Program-made: the position numbers and the translations under genes
In this document: positions 1 through 8,542 of the stretch, in pieces
How positions within the stretch are numbered: the first letter of the stretch is position 1
Layout of the letters: every line of letters starts with the position of its first letter
The notes under the pieces: generated by a model
What the model saw: only the letters and a program-made list of their open reading frames with translations
Databases searched by the model: none
Told to the model about the DNA's origin: nothing
NCBI GenBank assembly: GCA_002899765.1
Contig: PPDH01000024.1
Coordinates: forward strand, 1 to 32,578
Reading direction: 5' to 3'
From: Sulfurimonas sp.
Lineage (GTDB): Bacteria > Campylobacterota > Campylobacteria > Campylobacterales > Sulfurimonadaceae
DNA: 32,578 nt

Positions 1-1194
1 TCCTGTTATAAAATCTGTTGTTTTGCCTTTAAATGTAGAGAATGATTTTTTCGCCATCTCTAGCAATTTTTCTCTTTTTTGTTGATCAACATAGAGAGAC
101 ATAACCTCGCTTTTTGCATCTTCATAACTTTTTGTTTTTGATGGGTTTACATTTATAAGTTCAAAAGTTATATAGTCTTCTCCAACCATAACAGGCTTTG
201 AAAATGGAGATGACGATGTTAAATTTGATATAGTATCAAAAGCATCTTTGTTAAACGGATTATTTGAAGCTGAGATGGTAGAACTCTCTATAGTAACATC
301 TTTTAGTTCACCTTTTTTATAAGCTATATATGTTCTTAAAGCCTCTTTCTTAGTCTCTTTTGCATTTAACTCTTCTTTGATTTTATCTTTAGCAGCATCT
401 AAAGAGAGTATTTTTCCATCTTTATCTTTAAAGTGAAGTTTGTTTTCATTGTAGTACTGGCTAAGTGTTGCATCATCATACTCTTTTGAAATTTTAGGTT
501 GTTTTATAAACTTGATATCATAACTTACCTCAGTCATAAAATCGTTTTGCATTTTTTCCCAAAAAGGTTTTATCAAACTGTCTGAAGTGTCGATATTTAT
601 TTGATCTGCATTTAAAATTTTGTACTCTATTTTATCTGCTATGTTCATGGCGGTGTTAAAAATATTTTCTTCACTCTCTTTTGTTTGAACAGGCAGAAGC
701 TGGAGAGTTTTTTTGATAAGAAGCTCTTTTTTCACGTCAGCTTCAAACTCTTTGATGCTTAAGTTATTTTTTGAGAGAACCTGTTTGTATATCTCTTTGT
801 CAAAAACACCCTCTTTAAAGAAGTACTCTTTTGTTTTAATATCATCTAAAAGTTCTGCGTCGCTGATTTGCAAATCGTAAGATTTAGCTAGATTGAGTAT
901 AAGCGCTTGTTGCGTTAAAAATTGAAGAGCCTGTGATTTTAGACCGAAACTTTTTGCTTTTTCTTCATCAAACTCTCCTTGAAACATCTGCGAGTATTGA
1001 TTGTAGAGGTTTGAATAACTTTTTTGAAGCTCGCCCATTGTAATCTCTACACTGCCGACTTTTGCAACTGCTCCGGCTTTATCTCCGTAACTGTATTGAC
1101 CCCAGCCGACAAAACCTGCTCCGACAAAAGCGATAGTAGAAATCCAAATAGTAATTATGAGATATTTTTTATGTCTCTGCATCCATGTAATCAT
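1..1194 (-). CDS. PpiD/SurA-like periplasmic peptidyl-prolyl isomerase chaperone (3' end outside window)
   Basis: The minus strand is open from the ATG at 1194 to the window edge (398 codons, no stop), so the C-terminus is missing. The N-terminus begins MITWMQRHKKYL, followed by one hydrophobic segment at about residues 11-31, which looks like an uncleaved membrane anchor. A long charged helical region follows, of the SurA-N type, containing GELQKSYSNLYNQYSQ and many Lys/Glu-rich helices. This start and architecture are typical of epsilonproteobacterial PpiD-like proteins, which are anchored in the inner membrane and assist folding of outer-membrane proteins in the periplasm. An AAGG motif lies about 13 nt upstream of the start. 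The gene is divergent from the bioA operon across about 170 bp. The C-terminal parvulin-like region would lie mostly beyond the window, so catalytic activity cannot be judged. Confidence 0.85.
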   Translation of the reverse strand, partial: MITWMQRHKKYLIITIWISTIAFVGAGFVGWGQYSYGDKAGAVAKVGSVEITMGELQKSYSNLYNQYSQMFQGEFDEEKAKSFGLKSQALQFLTQQALILNLAKSYDLQISDAELLDDIKTKEYFFKEGVFDKEIYKQVLSKNNLSIKEFEADVKKELLIKKTLQLLPVQTKESEENIFNTAMNIADKIEYKILNADQINIDTSDSLIKPFWEKMQNDFMTEVSYDIKFIKQPKISKEYDDATLSQYYNENKLHFKDKDGKILSLDAAKDKIKEELNAKETKKEALRTYIAYKKGELKDVTIESSTISASNNPFNKDAFDTISNLTSSSPFSKPVMVGEDYITFELINVNPSKTKSYEDAKSEVMSLYVDQQKREKLLEMAKKSFSTFKGKTTDFITG

Positions 1195-1363
1195 CGGGTT
1201 AAAGCCTTATGTATATGATTTTTTTGTAATTCTAGGTAAATTCGCATTAAACCTTGATAAAAAGTGCCTAAAATTAGCCTAAGAAACAAATACCGATAAC
1301 TAATAGAAATGTAAATGAAAAGCAGGTAAAATTTATTAACGAAGAGTTAGCAAAGGAGTTTTT

Positions 1364-1714
1364 ATGAGAGATATTACAAAATATTTAAACATTGAAGAAG
1401 AGTTGCCAAAGTTGCCTAAGGTGTTGCTAAATACGATTCAATCTGATGTGTTAGAGATAAAGAGCATAGATAAAGAGTGTGGTAAATACATTGATACATG
1501 TTCTAAAATACCTGAACTTAAAGATGCATTTTATGTTGTTTACTCAAAATATATCGACAGAGACAATCATAAGTATGAGAAGTTTATTTTTCTGGGCAAA
1601 GAGGGAGAAGAACTTTTTGACGTGAGTGGAGCAGAGATGGAACTTCACGGGCTTTTGGCATGCACAAATCTTGATTATACTCCAGAGTATGAAGCCGTGG
1701 AGTTAAAAAAATAG
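1364..1714 (+). CDS. Conserved-looking hypothetical protein, 116 aa, upstream of bioA
   Basis: I do not recognise this family. It is a small acidic soluble protein with no signal peptide or membrane segment. The start is supported by AAAGGAG eight bases before the ATG. The middle contains CGKYIDTCSKIPEL, with two cysteines seven residues apart, and a segment FIFLGKEGEELFDVSG that could form a beta hairpin. It ends with TAG only 3 nt before the bioA ATG, so the two are probably co-transcribed and translationally linked. A role connected to biotin synthesis is only a guess from position. Codon use matches its neighbours and nothing suggests transfer. Confidence 0.75.
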   Translation: MRDITKYLNIEEELPKLPKVLLNTIQSDVLEIKSIDKECGKYIDTCSKIPELKDAFYVVYSKYIDRDNHKYEKFIFLGKEGEELFDVSGAEMELHGLLACTNLDYTPEYEAVELKK

Positions 1715-1717
1715 TAT

Positions 1718-3016
1718 ATGAATAATTTAGAGTTAAAAAAGAGAGACTTGGAAGTTTTGTGGCATCCATGTACGCAGATGAAAGACCATGAAACATTACC
1801 TCTTATCCCGATAAAAAAGGCGCATGGAGTCTACTTGGAAGATTTTGAAGGCAACTCTTACATAGATGCCGTTAGCAGTTGGTGGGTCAATCTATTTGGA
1901 CATACAAACAGCTATATAAATGAAAAAATAAAAGAACAGCTAGATACTCTAGAACATGTGATTTTGGCGGGATTTACGCATGAGCAAGTTGTGAGACTCT
2001 CTGAGCGGTTAGTAGGGTTAACTCCGGAGGGGCTAGAGAAATGTTTCTATGCCGACAATGGTTCAAGTGCCGTTTAAGTTGCACTAAAGATGAGTTTTCA
2101 TTCGCATAAAAATAGCGGAGTGGAGAAAAAACTTTTTGTATCTTTGACTAACTCATACCACGGTGAAACAATAGGTGCGCTTAGTGTGGGCGATGTAAAA
2201 CTCTACAAAGACACTTATGAACCGCTTCTTATCCAAACTGTTCAAACACCTGTGCCAAAAGACATGAGTATAGAATCGGCTAAAGAAGCTGCTTTCATGT
2301 TTGAAGAGTTATGCAAAGAGAGAGCGGATGAGATAAGCGCTATTATACTTGAGCCGCTTGTTCAGGGTGCAGGATATATGCACATGTATCATAAAGAGTT
2401 TTTAGTTTTGGTGCGTGGTATTTGCAACAAGTACGATATTCACATGATTGCCGATGAAGTTATGGTCGGTTTTGGAAGAACAGGGGAGATGTTTGCATGT
2501 CAGAGTGCCGACATAACACCAGATTTTCTTGTACTTTCAAAAGGACTTACCGGCGGTTATCTGCCGCTTTCAGTCGTGCTGACAACAGATGAGATATATG
2601 CCAGGTTCTATTGTGAGTATAATGAGCATAAAGCATTTCTGCATTCACACAGTTATACCGGAAATGCGCTTGCATGTGCAGCTGCAAATGCTACTCTTGA
2701 TATTTTTGAGAGAGATGGCGTGATAGAAAAAAACAGAGAAATTGCTAGATATATGGGTAAAAAGCTTTTGAAGTTTCAAGAGCTTCAAAACGTCGCTTCG
2801 ATTCGCCGCACAGGTATGATCTGCGCTGTTGAACTAAAGGGATATAAGTCTCATGAGAGAATAGGGCTAAAAGTATATCAATACGGTCTTAACAACGGTG
2901 TGCTGCTGCGCCCGCTTGGGCATGTCGTCTATTTTATGCCGCCGTATATTATCACAAAAGCGGAGTGCGATAAGATGATGGACACTGCTTATGAGGCTAT
3001 AAAGAGCCTGTTTTAA
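1718..3016 (+). pseudogene. bioA: bioA, adenosylmethionine-8-amino-7-oxononanoate aminotransferase, interrupted by in-frame TAA
   Basis: BioA is a PLP enzyme that makes 7,8-diaminopelargonic acid from KAPA in biotin synthesis. The N-terminal fragment (1718-2077, 119 aa) has the [11 protein letters not shown] start and [10 protein letters not shown]. The C-terminal part (ORF from 2090) has SYHGETIGALSVGD, DEVMVGFGRTG and the PLP lysine in LSKGLTGGYLPL. Both parts are in the same frame, separated by a TAA at 2075-2077. Reading through gives SSAV-X-VALKM, where the family has Glu (AVEVALKM), so a GAA to TAA change is the simplest explanation. Everything else is intact and the total of about 432 residues is normal for BioA. 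Without readthrough or reinitiation at the ATG at 2090, the product would be a dead N-terminal fragment. The stop codon overlaps that of the convergent gene (shared TTAA). Confidence 0.9.
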
Positions 3017-3603
3017 TCAAAAACAGAGTCATTTTTTGTATTGTCTAGCAGAAGAAGTCTGCAGCTCTTCTCCAATATGGCAATTTTTTTTGCCATTTCA
3101 TGAATATCTCTGTTAAAAGTATAGACTCCATAGCCTCTAATTACCATGATGTCTGTTTTTTTACTCTGAAAATAGTAAGCGATTTCGCTGCTTGCTCTAT
3201 CATACCAATCGTCAAAGCTTCTGGGGTCAACTATCTCTATGGAGCCTAACTCTCTGTATCCGAAATAATCTTTTGGCGTAATGATATTGTGGTCAAGAGA
3301 ATACGCCGTCGTAAAAGGCGGCATGCTAAAGCAGATAAATTTAGCATCTGAGATTTGTGAGTAAATGCTGTAGTGAATATTTGAGTCAATACTGGCTTGA
3401 TTCCATCTATAATCTTTTTTGTAGTAAAGCTCAATCAGGCTGCTGCTATCAAGTGCGTCAAATATTGCCTCTTTTGTATTTATGATAAATCTGTTTGATT
3501 CTGTTTTAGCTGAGATGGAACCGTGGTAGATACCGAAGAAATCCTTTCTAAACATGGATAAGGATAATGCTGAGAGTTTATTTTTTAGATTTTCTTTATT
3601 CAT
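3013..3603 (-). CDS. Class II aldolase/adducin-fold protein lacking the usual metal-binding histidines
   Basis: A 196-aa cytoplasmic protein whose outline matches the class II aldolase/adducin domain. A GSISAK motif at 28-33 corresponds to the phosphate-binding GNxSxR loop, IHYSIY lies at 77-82, a PPFTTAYS segment at 95-102 corresponds to the family's HxHxPYATA, and MVIRGYGVYTF at 153-163 corresponds to LLRNHGVVT. In canonical members three histidines bind the catalytic zinc (HxH plus the NHG histidine). Here those positions read F92, M94 and Y158, so metal-dependent aldolase chemistry is doubtful. The frame is clean and undamaged, which suggests a conserved non-metal role and not decay. It is convergent with bioA, with overlapping stop codons, and transcribed from the gap at 3604-3671. 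Confidence 0.6.
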   Translation of the reverse strand: MNKENLKNKLSALSLSMFRKDFFGIYHGSISAKTESNRFIINTKEAIFDALDSSSLIELYYKKDYRWNQASIDSNIHYSIYSQISDAKFICFSMPPFTTAYSLDHNIITPKDYFGYRELGSIEIVDPRSFDDWYDRASSEIAYYFQSKKTDIMVIRGYGVYTFNRDIHEMAKKIAILEKSCRLLLLDNTKNDSVFD

Positions 3604-3671
3604 TTAGTTTACTCATATATTTTTGACATAAGTTTAACATAACTTTTTTGCTTTATTTGAAAATTTACTTT

Positions 3672-3702
3672 AAAACGACAGGGTTAATAGATTGTCTGTT
3701 TT
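3672..3702 (-). terminator. Probable rho-independent terminator of the HD-GYP gene
   Basis: On the minus strand AAAACAGACA pairs with TGTCGTTTT (one bulged base) around a 12-nt loop. The U-rich side forms the 3' arm, and the 5' arm overlaps the gene's stop codon. The stem is AT-rich and moderate in strength. The position directly after the coding sequence supports a terminator, but the U-tract is short. Confidence 0.4.
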
Positions 3703-6064
3703 AGTCTCTATACTTCTCTCTGATTTCTAAAAATTCATTGAGATTCTCTAGAAAGAGATTCATTAAGTTTGGATCAAAATGTTTCCCTTTTTGCTCCTCA
3801 AAGAACTTTAGTATCTCTTCAAGTTCCCACGCTTTTTTATAGACTCTATCGGCTCCTAGTGCATCAAAAACATCGGCGATGGCAACGATGCGTGCATAGA
3901 TATGAATATCTTCACCTGAAATTCCTCGTGGATAACCGCTTCCGTCATACTTCTCATGATGCTCATGGGCAATAGTTGCCGAAGCATTGAGAAGCGGTCT
4001 TTGTGAGCCGCTAAGAACTTTATATCCTATAACACTGTGCGATTTCATAATCTCCCACTCATGAGGTTCAAAAGAGCCAGGTTTTAGAAGGATGGCATCA
4101 GGAATAGCAACTTTTCCTATGTCGTGCATCGGAGAAGCATCTGCTATAAGCTCTGCTTCATTTTCACTAAGCCCTGCTTTAAGAGCTAAAATCCTTGCAT
4201 AATTTGCAACACGCCTTACATGATTTCCCGTCTCTTTGTTTCTAGACTCACCTATTTCTCCCATGCGAAAGATTATCTCTTGCTGTGTTTTTTCAATTTC
4301 TTGATGTATAAGTACAAGCTCTGTTACATCGCTCATAAGATGCAGATGCTCTATAATTTCGCAGTTGCTGTTTACTATAGGTATGATAGTTGTGTCCATA
4401 TAACATGGAGTTTTTTCTTTTGTGAGATTTTCAAACTGCATATGTACAACTTCTTTGTTTGCAAGCTTCTGTTTGACAATTTCGCAGTCTCCTTTTTCTT
4501 TATGCTTTTTATCTCTTAGCTCACTGCAATCCTTGCCAATTAGCTCATCTTTTGCATAACCGCTTTTTTTTGTAAACGTGTCGTTCACATAGGTGATGAC
4601 ATTGTTTGTATCGGTTCTTATGACGCTCCATGTTTCATTTATGGCATTTTCATACTCTTTTACTTGATGTCTGGCTTCCGTAAAATCAGCTGTTGTGACT
4701 CCAAGAGTATCTCTTATACGTTCTTTATCTTCTTGAAGTTCAGTAATATCGGTTCGTATAGCTATATACTCTATAACATTCCCGTCTTTATCTAAGATAG
4801 GGTTTATGAAAGCCTTCATCCAGTAGCTGGAGCCGTCTTTTGCAAGATTTTTGACCTCGCCGACCCATGGTTTTTTGAGCTTTTTGATGGTGTGCCATAT
4901 CTCTTTAAAGGTCTCTTTAGGCATATCCGGGTGGCGGATAATGTTGTGCGATTTTCCTAAAAGTTCCTCTTGAGAATAACCGCTAATGTCGCAAAAAGCT
5001 TTATTTGCATAACGAATAATTCCCTTAGGGTCTGTTTTTGAGACTATAAAACTTCTATCAACCGTTGTTTTATACTGCTCTAGAAGCATAAGAGAGTTTT
5101 CAAACTCTTCATTTAATATATGTGTAGATGAGAGAATTTTTTTAATGATTGTGCGCATAAGATAGATAAGTGCCGCTAAAAGTAATGCAAGAGAAAAAAT
5201 AACCAGCATAATGTTTTGATTTGCATTTTCTATTTTAAGGTTTATGGAATTTTGCAAATCTTCAAAAAGCCTTGCTTCTAGTGTTTGAAAAAGGTCTATG
5301 CTTCGCGTTGCCGTCTCAAACCACTTTGCTGCGTTAGGCATAACATCTGTATTTAAAGCCGTATCCATCATAGCGAACATCTCTTTTAGGGAGTCATGCT
5401 TAAGTGTAGTGTGATAAAATAAGAGAAGTTCCGGTTGCAGATGAAGTGTTTTTTCAAATCTATTTGTTTCAACATAATAAATTTTTAGAGACTCTTTTGT
5501 CTGTGAAAAATTTTTATGCGAAAGTGTTTTGCTTACTAAAGCTTCATGCAGCGTAGCTCTAATGCGTCCTAGTTGCTCCTTCGCCGAGGCTAGATAGCTG
5601 TATGCCTGTAAATAGTTTCTATCTTCGAGATTTTCTACCATTGTCGGCATAGTCTTTATATGGTCAAGAAGATATGAGATTTCTTTAGTATAGCTCTCTT
5701 TGGCTTGTGAGGAAGAGAGTTTAAGTTCATCTATATCTTCTCTTATTTTTGCAATGTTCTCTTTCAAGTAGGGAAATTTCTTAAGAGCCTTAAGTGCGTC
5801 ATCGAGATCTTTTCTGTTTTGAATAAACGGTAAACTTTTTTTGTTTTGTTCATCGGCAAGAAATCCGGTGCTGTATCCGCGTTCTCTTTGCATAAAATGC
5901 ACGACATCTGAGATTGATTTTGCCTCTGTAATCTGCTCTTTTGTTTTGTTAAGATTATCTTTGATGCTAAAATCATAAAAAACTCTTCCTATTGAGAGCA
6001 CTAAAATAATGGTTGTAGGGACAAGTGCCAAAAAAAGGAGTTTTGACTTTAGGTTAAGTTTCAT
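3701..6064 (-). CDS. Membrane-bound NIT-PAS-PAS-HD-GYP cyclic-di-GMP phosphodiesterase
   Basis: A 787-aa signalling protein. TM1 is at about residues 9-29. A periplasmic helical nitrate/nitrite-sensing (NIT) type domain covers about 45-280, with the diagnostic QRERG at 59-63. TM2 is at about 285-305. PAS 1 (about 335-445) carries IIRHPDMPKETF and GSSYWMKAFINPI, the pattern of Aer-type, often FAD-binding, PAS domains. PAS 2 lies at about 470-585. The C-terminal HD-GYP domain has MHDIGK (H647, D648) and HHEKYDGSGYP (702-712), so the residues for c-di-GMP hydrolysis are present. The protein probably couples nitrate/nitrite or redox state to c-di-GMP breakdown. That fits a denitrifying lifestyle, given nosZ elsewhere in the window, but the ligand is inferred. 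It appears to be a single-gene unit. Confidence 0.88.
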   Translation of the reverse strand: MKLNLKSKLLFLALVPTTIILVLSIGRVFYDFSIKDNLNKTKEQITEAKSISDVVHFMQRERGYSTGFLADEQNKKSLPFIQNRKDLDDALKALKKFPYLKENIAKIREDIDELKLSSSQAKESYTKEISYLLDHIKTMPTMVENLEDRNYLQAYSYLASAKEQLGRIRATLHEALVSKTLSHKNFSQTKESLKIYYVETNRFEKTLHLQPELLLFYHTTLKHDSLKEMFAMMDTALNTDVMPNAAKWFETATRSIDLFQTLEARLFEDLQNSINLKIENANQNIMLVIFSLALLLAALIYLMRTIIKKILSSTHILNEEFENSLMLLEQYKTTVDRSFIVSKTDPKGIIRYANKAFCDISGYSQEELLGKSHNIIRHPDMPKETFKEIWHTIKKLKKPWVGEVKNLAKDGSSYWMKAFINPILDKDGNVIEYIAIRTDITELQEDKERIRDTLGVTTADFTEARHQVKEYENAINETWSVIRTDTNNVITYVNDTFTKKSGYAKDELIGKDCSELRDKKHKEKGDCEIVKQKLANKEVVHMQFENLTKEKTPCYMDTTIIPIVNSNCEIIEHLHLMSDVTELVLIHQEIEKTQQEIIFRMGEIGESRNKETGNHVRRVANYARILALKAGLSENEAELIADASPMHDIGKVAIPDAILLKPGSFEPHEWEIMKSHSVIGYKVLSGSQRPLLNASATIAHEHHEKYDGSGYPRGISGEDIHIYARIVAIADVFDALGADRVYKKAWELEEILKFFEEQKGKHFDPNLMNLFLENLNEFLEIREKYRD

Positions 6065-6194
6065 AAATGTTCCATTTATATAAAGTATGTAAATTTTTTA
6101 TTTGTTTTAATAATTATAATACAATAAACTTAAATATTTTTTATCATTAAATATTTAAGAAATAATTCAGTTATTTCATTTTATTGAGTTACTT

Positions 6195-6222
6195 CTGCAA
6201 TAACGATGATTCGTCATTGCAG
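6195..6222 (-). terminator. Strong stem-loop downstream of dnaJ
   Basis: A 12-bp inverted repeat around a 4-nt loop (arms CTGCAATGACGA and TCGTTATTGCAG on the minus strand). The only imperfection is a G-U pair when read as minus-strand RNA, whereas the plus-strand RNA has an A-C mismatch. This orientation bias and the position 28 nt after the dnaJ stop suggest a transcript end or 3' stability element for dnaJ. No U-tract follows, so it is not a textbook rho-independent terminator. Confidence 0.45.
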
Positions 6223-6249
6223 CAAAAAATAGAGGAAGGGGAGGAAGTA

Positions 6250-7374
6250 TTACTTAAACCAGCTTTTCATCTTTTCGATGGCAGAGTCTAAAACACTCTC
6301 ATGAGGTTTTGATTCTATGCCAAAGGACTCTTGAAGTTTGCTTAGAAGCTCACGTTGTTCGTCACTTAGCTTTTTAGGGTAGGTAATGTTTACCTGCGCA
6401 ATTAAATCTCCATTGCCATGACCGTGAACATCATCTACTCCTTCGCCTCTAAAGAGAAACTGCTGCTTATCTTTTGTGCCGACATCAAGTTTTAGTTCCA
6501 GTTCTCCCGTTAGTGAAGGGATGGTGAGGCTCTCTCCTGCAACTGCCTGAGTGAAAAATACCGGAATTGCGATGTAGACATCATTTCCTTCTCTTTGAAA
6601 GTGTTTATCTGGTTTTACGTTAAATGTGACATATAAGTCGCCTCTTGTGCCTCGTTTACCGACATTTCCTTTTCCTGATACTCTAAGGCGGTTTCCATTG
6701 TCGATTCCTTTTGGAATTTTAATGGTTACACTGCTTTTTTCTTCATGGTAGCCTTTGCCATTACAGCTATTACAAGGCGCTGAGGGCGCAGAACCGCTTC
6801 CGTTACAAACAGGGCAGGTTTGAGAAAATGTCATAAATCCCTGTTTCATAAAGACTTGTCCTTGCCCCCTGCATTGACTACATGTAGAGAGTTTGCCGTC
6901 TTTTGCACCCGTGCCTTTGCAGCTGTTGCAAGAGTTTTTGTATTTGAACTCTATATCTTTTTCGCATCCAAATACTGCTTCGTTGAAACTTATGGTCATG
7001 TCAACATTCATATCAAGCGGGTACTTCTCCATGTCGGCAGGATTTTGACGTCGGCGTGACGAACCTCCAAAACCGTTAAACATCTCTTCAAAGATTGAGC
7101 CTAAATCATCAAATCCTGCAGATGAACGGCCTCTACCGCCGCCCATTCCCTGCAGACCCTCTTTGCCGTATCTGTCGTAAATACTTCTTTGTTTATCGTC
7201 GCTTAGACATTGATAGGCTTCGTTGCATAGTTTAAATTTGTGTTCGGCTTCACTGTCACCCGGATTTTTATCGGGGTGATATACTTTTGCCATTTTTCTG
7301 TAAGCTTTTTTAATAGTAGTTTGATCTGCGTCTCTTGAGACTTCCAATATTTCGTAATAGCTTAAATCCTGCAT
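6250..7374 (-). CDS. dnaJ: Chaperone DnaJ (Hsp40), type I
   Basis: A 374-aa co-chaperone that delivers unfolded proteins to DnaK and stimulates its ATPase. The J domain is at 1-70 with HPD at 33-35. It is followed by a Gly/Phe-rich region (about 72-108, including GGGRGRSS and NGFGG) and four CxxCxGxG zinc-finger repeats starting at C149, C165, C187 and C201. The C-terminal substrate-binding domains contain [14 protein letters not shown] and [15 protein letters not shown]. All domains are intact and the length is normal. The gene stands alone here, without dnaK or grpE. I see no CIRCE or HAIR heat-shock operator in the short upstream region. A TATAAT box is present at 7411-7416 on the minus strand. 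Confidence 0.97.
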   Translation of the reverse strand: MQDLSYYEILEVSRDADQTTIKKAYRKMAKVYHPDKNPGDSEAEHKFKLCNEAYQCLSDDKQRSIYDRYGKEGLQGMGGGRGRSSAGFDDLGSIFEEMFNGFGGSSRRRQNPADMEKYPLDMNVDMTISFNEAVFGCEKDIEFKYKNSCNSCKGTGAKDGKLSTCSQCRGQGQVFMKQGFMTFSQTCPVCNGSGSAPSAPCNSCNGKGYHEEKSSVTIKIPKGIDNGNRLRVSGKGNVGKRGTRGDLYVTFNVKPDKHFQREGNDVYIAIPVFFTQAVAGESLTIPSLTGELELKLDVGTKDKQQFLFRGEGVDDVHGHGNGDLIAQVNITYPKKLSDEQRELLSKLQESFGIESKPHESVLDSAIEKMKSWFK

Positions 7375-7410
7375 ATTATTTTAATATCCTCATCACTTAA
7401 TATTTTTGCA

Positions 7411-7416
7411 ATTATA
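7411..7416 (-). promoter_or_regulatory. Likely -10 box for dnaJ
   Basis: TATAAT on the minus strand, about 36 nt upstream of the dnaJ ATG, in the 76-bp gap between dnaJ and mltA. No clear -35 is seen, which is usual for Campylobacterota sigma-70 promoters. A GAGGAT ribosome site lies between it and the start codon. Confidence 0.5.
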
Positions 7417-7437
7417 ACGTTTTAAATTTAATCTATG

Positions 7438-7443
7438 TATAAT
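7438..7443 (+). promoter_or_regulatory. Likely -10 box for the mltA-recR-mlaAC-RND cluster
   Basis: A perfect TATAAT ends only 7 nt before the mltA ATG at 7451, and no Shine-Dalgarno sequence lies between them. If used, transcription would start within a base or two of the ATG and give a leaderless mRNA. Confidence 0.45.
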
Positions 7444-7450
7444 CCTCTTT

Positions 7451-8542
7451 ATGAAACATTTTGCACCCTATTTAACCCTGTTTTTACTATTTGCGGGCTG
7501 TTCCAAAGAGCCTCACGTAACTTTTTCAAATATGCCTCATACGCATCTTATTAAGAGCGATTTTAGTGAGCTTCCAAATTGGAGTCAAGAGGATTATGAA
7601 AATGCGCTAGAGTCGTTTGTGCGCAGCTGTAATACGGCTAAAACAAGAGAAATTTACGCTGACTTGTGCATAAAAGCCTCTGATGCCGTCGATGCGGAGA
7701 TATTTTTAACAACCCATTTTTCTCCATATAAAATCGATTCACTAAACGATTCGCAAGACGGACTTTTAACAGGGTATTACGAACCTCAAATCAAAGGCTC
7801 GCTAACTAAAAAAGAGCCATATATCTACCCTGTGTACGCCACGCCAAAAGATTTGTTGGTCGTTGATTTGAGCGAGCAATATCCTGAATTAAAGGGTTAT
7901 AGGTTAAGAGGCAGGATGGTTGGAAATAGAGTCGTTCCCTATTATGATAGAGAAGATGCCAATATAACTCCGCTTGAGAGTGAAATTCTATGTTATACCG
8001 ATTCAAAAATAGACCTCTTTTTTTTAGAGGTTCAGGGTTCGGGGAGAGTAACGCTTGATGACGGCAGTACGATATTTGTCGGTTATGATAATCAAAATGG
8101 ACACAGGTATAGCTCAATAGGAAAGTATCTTGTTAGTATCGGTGAAATAACCTTGGAAGATGTTTCGCTTCAAAGTATAAAAGCGTGGTTAGAGCAAAAT
8201 CCATCAAGAATTGATGAGGTGCTAAACTACAACAAGTCAATGGTTTTCTTTAGACAAAAAGCCAAACCTGCAAGCGGTTCACTAGGAGTTGTTCTTACGC
8301 CAAAACGCTCAATTGCGGTAGATAGAAGGTATATCCCTTTAGGAAGTATGCTCTATCTTAGCGCTAAGACAGAAGCAGTTGATTTTAATCATGTCGTTAT
8401 GGCCGAAGATACGGGCGGAGCGATAAAAGGCAGTGTAAGAGCCGATATATTTATGGGTTATGGAGAAGAAGCAAAAAAGATAGCAGGTGAATTAAAAGCG
8501 CCCTTAAAACTCTGGATACTTTTGCCAAAAGAGAGCTCTTGA
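7451..8542 (+). CDS. mltA: Membrane-bound lytic murein transglycosylase A (MltA)
   Basis: A 363-aa lipoprotein that cleaves peptidoglycan glycan strands to 1,6-anhydromuropeptides in the periplasm. The signal peptide ends in the lipobox LFAGC (C17 lipidated). GLLTGYYEP, FFLEVQGSGRV and the C-terminal 3D domain with AEDTGGAIKGSVRADIF are family hallmarks, and D320 in the EDTGG motif matches the catalytic aspartate. Length is normal. The start is the only ATG that gives a complete signal peptide, and it lies just after a TATAAT with no evident ribosome site. Its TGA overlaps the recR ATG by one base (TGATG), which indicates translational coupling. Confidence 0.95.
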   Translation: MKHFAPYLTLFLLFAGCSKEPHVTFSNMPHTHLIKSDFSELPNWSQEDYENALESFVRSCNTAKTREIYADLCIKASDAVDAEIFLTTHFSPYKIDSLNDSQDGLLTGYYEPQIKGSLTKKEPYIYPVYATPKDLLVVDLSEQYPELKGYRLRGRMVGNRVVPYYDREDANITPLESEILCYTDSKIDLFFLEVQGSGRVTLDDGSTIFVGYDNQNGHRYSSIGKYLVSIGEITLEDVSLQSIKAWLEQNPSRIDEVLNYNKSMVFFRQKAKPASGSLGVVLTPKRSIAVDRRYIPLGSMLYLSAKTEAVDFNHVVMAEDTGGAIKGSVRADIFMGYGEEAKKIAGELKAPLKLWILLPKESS

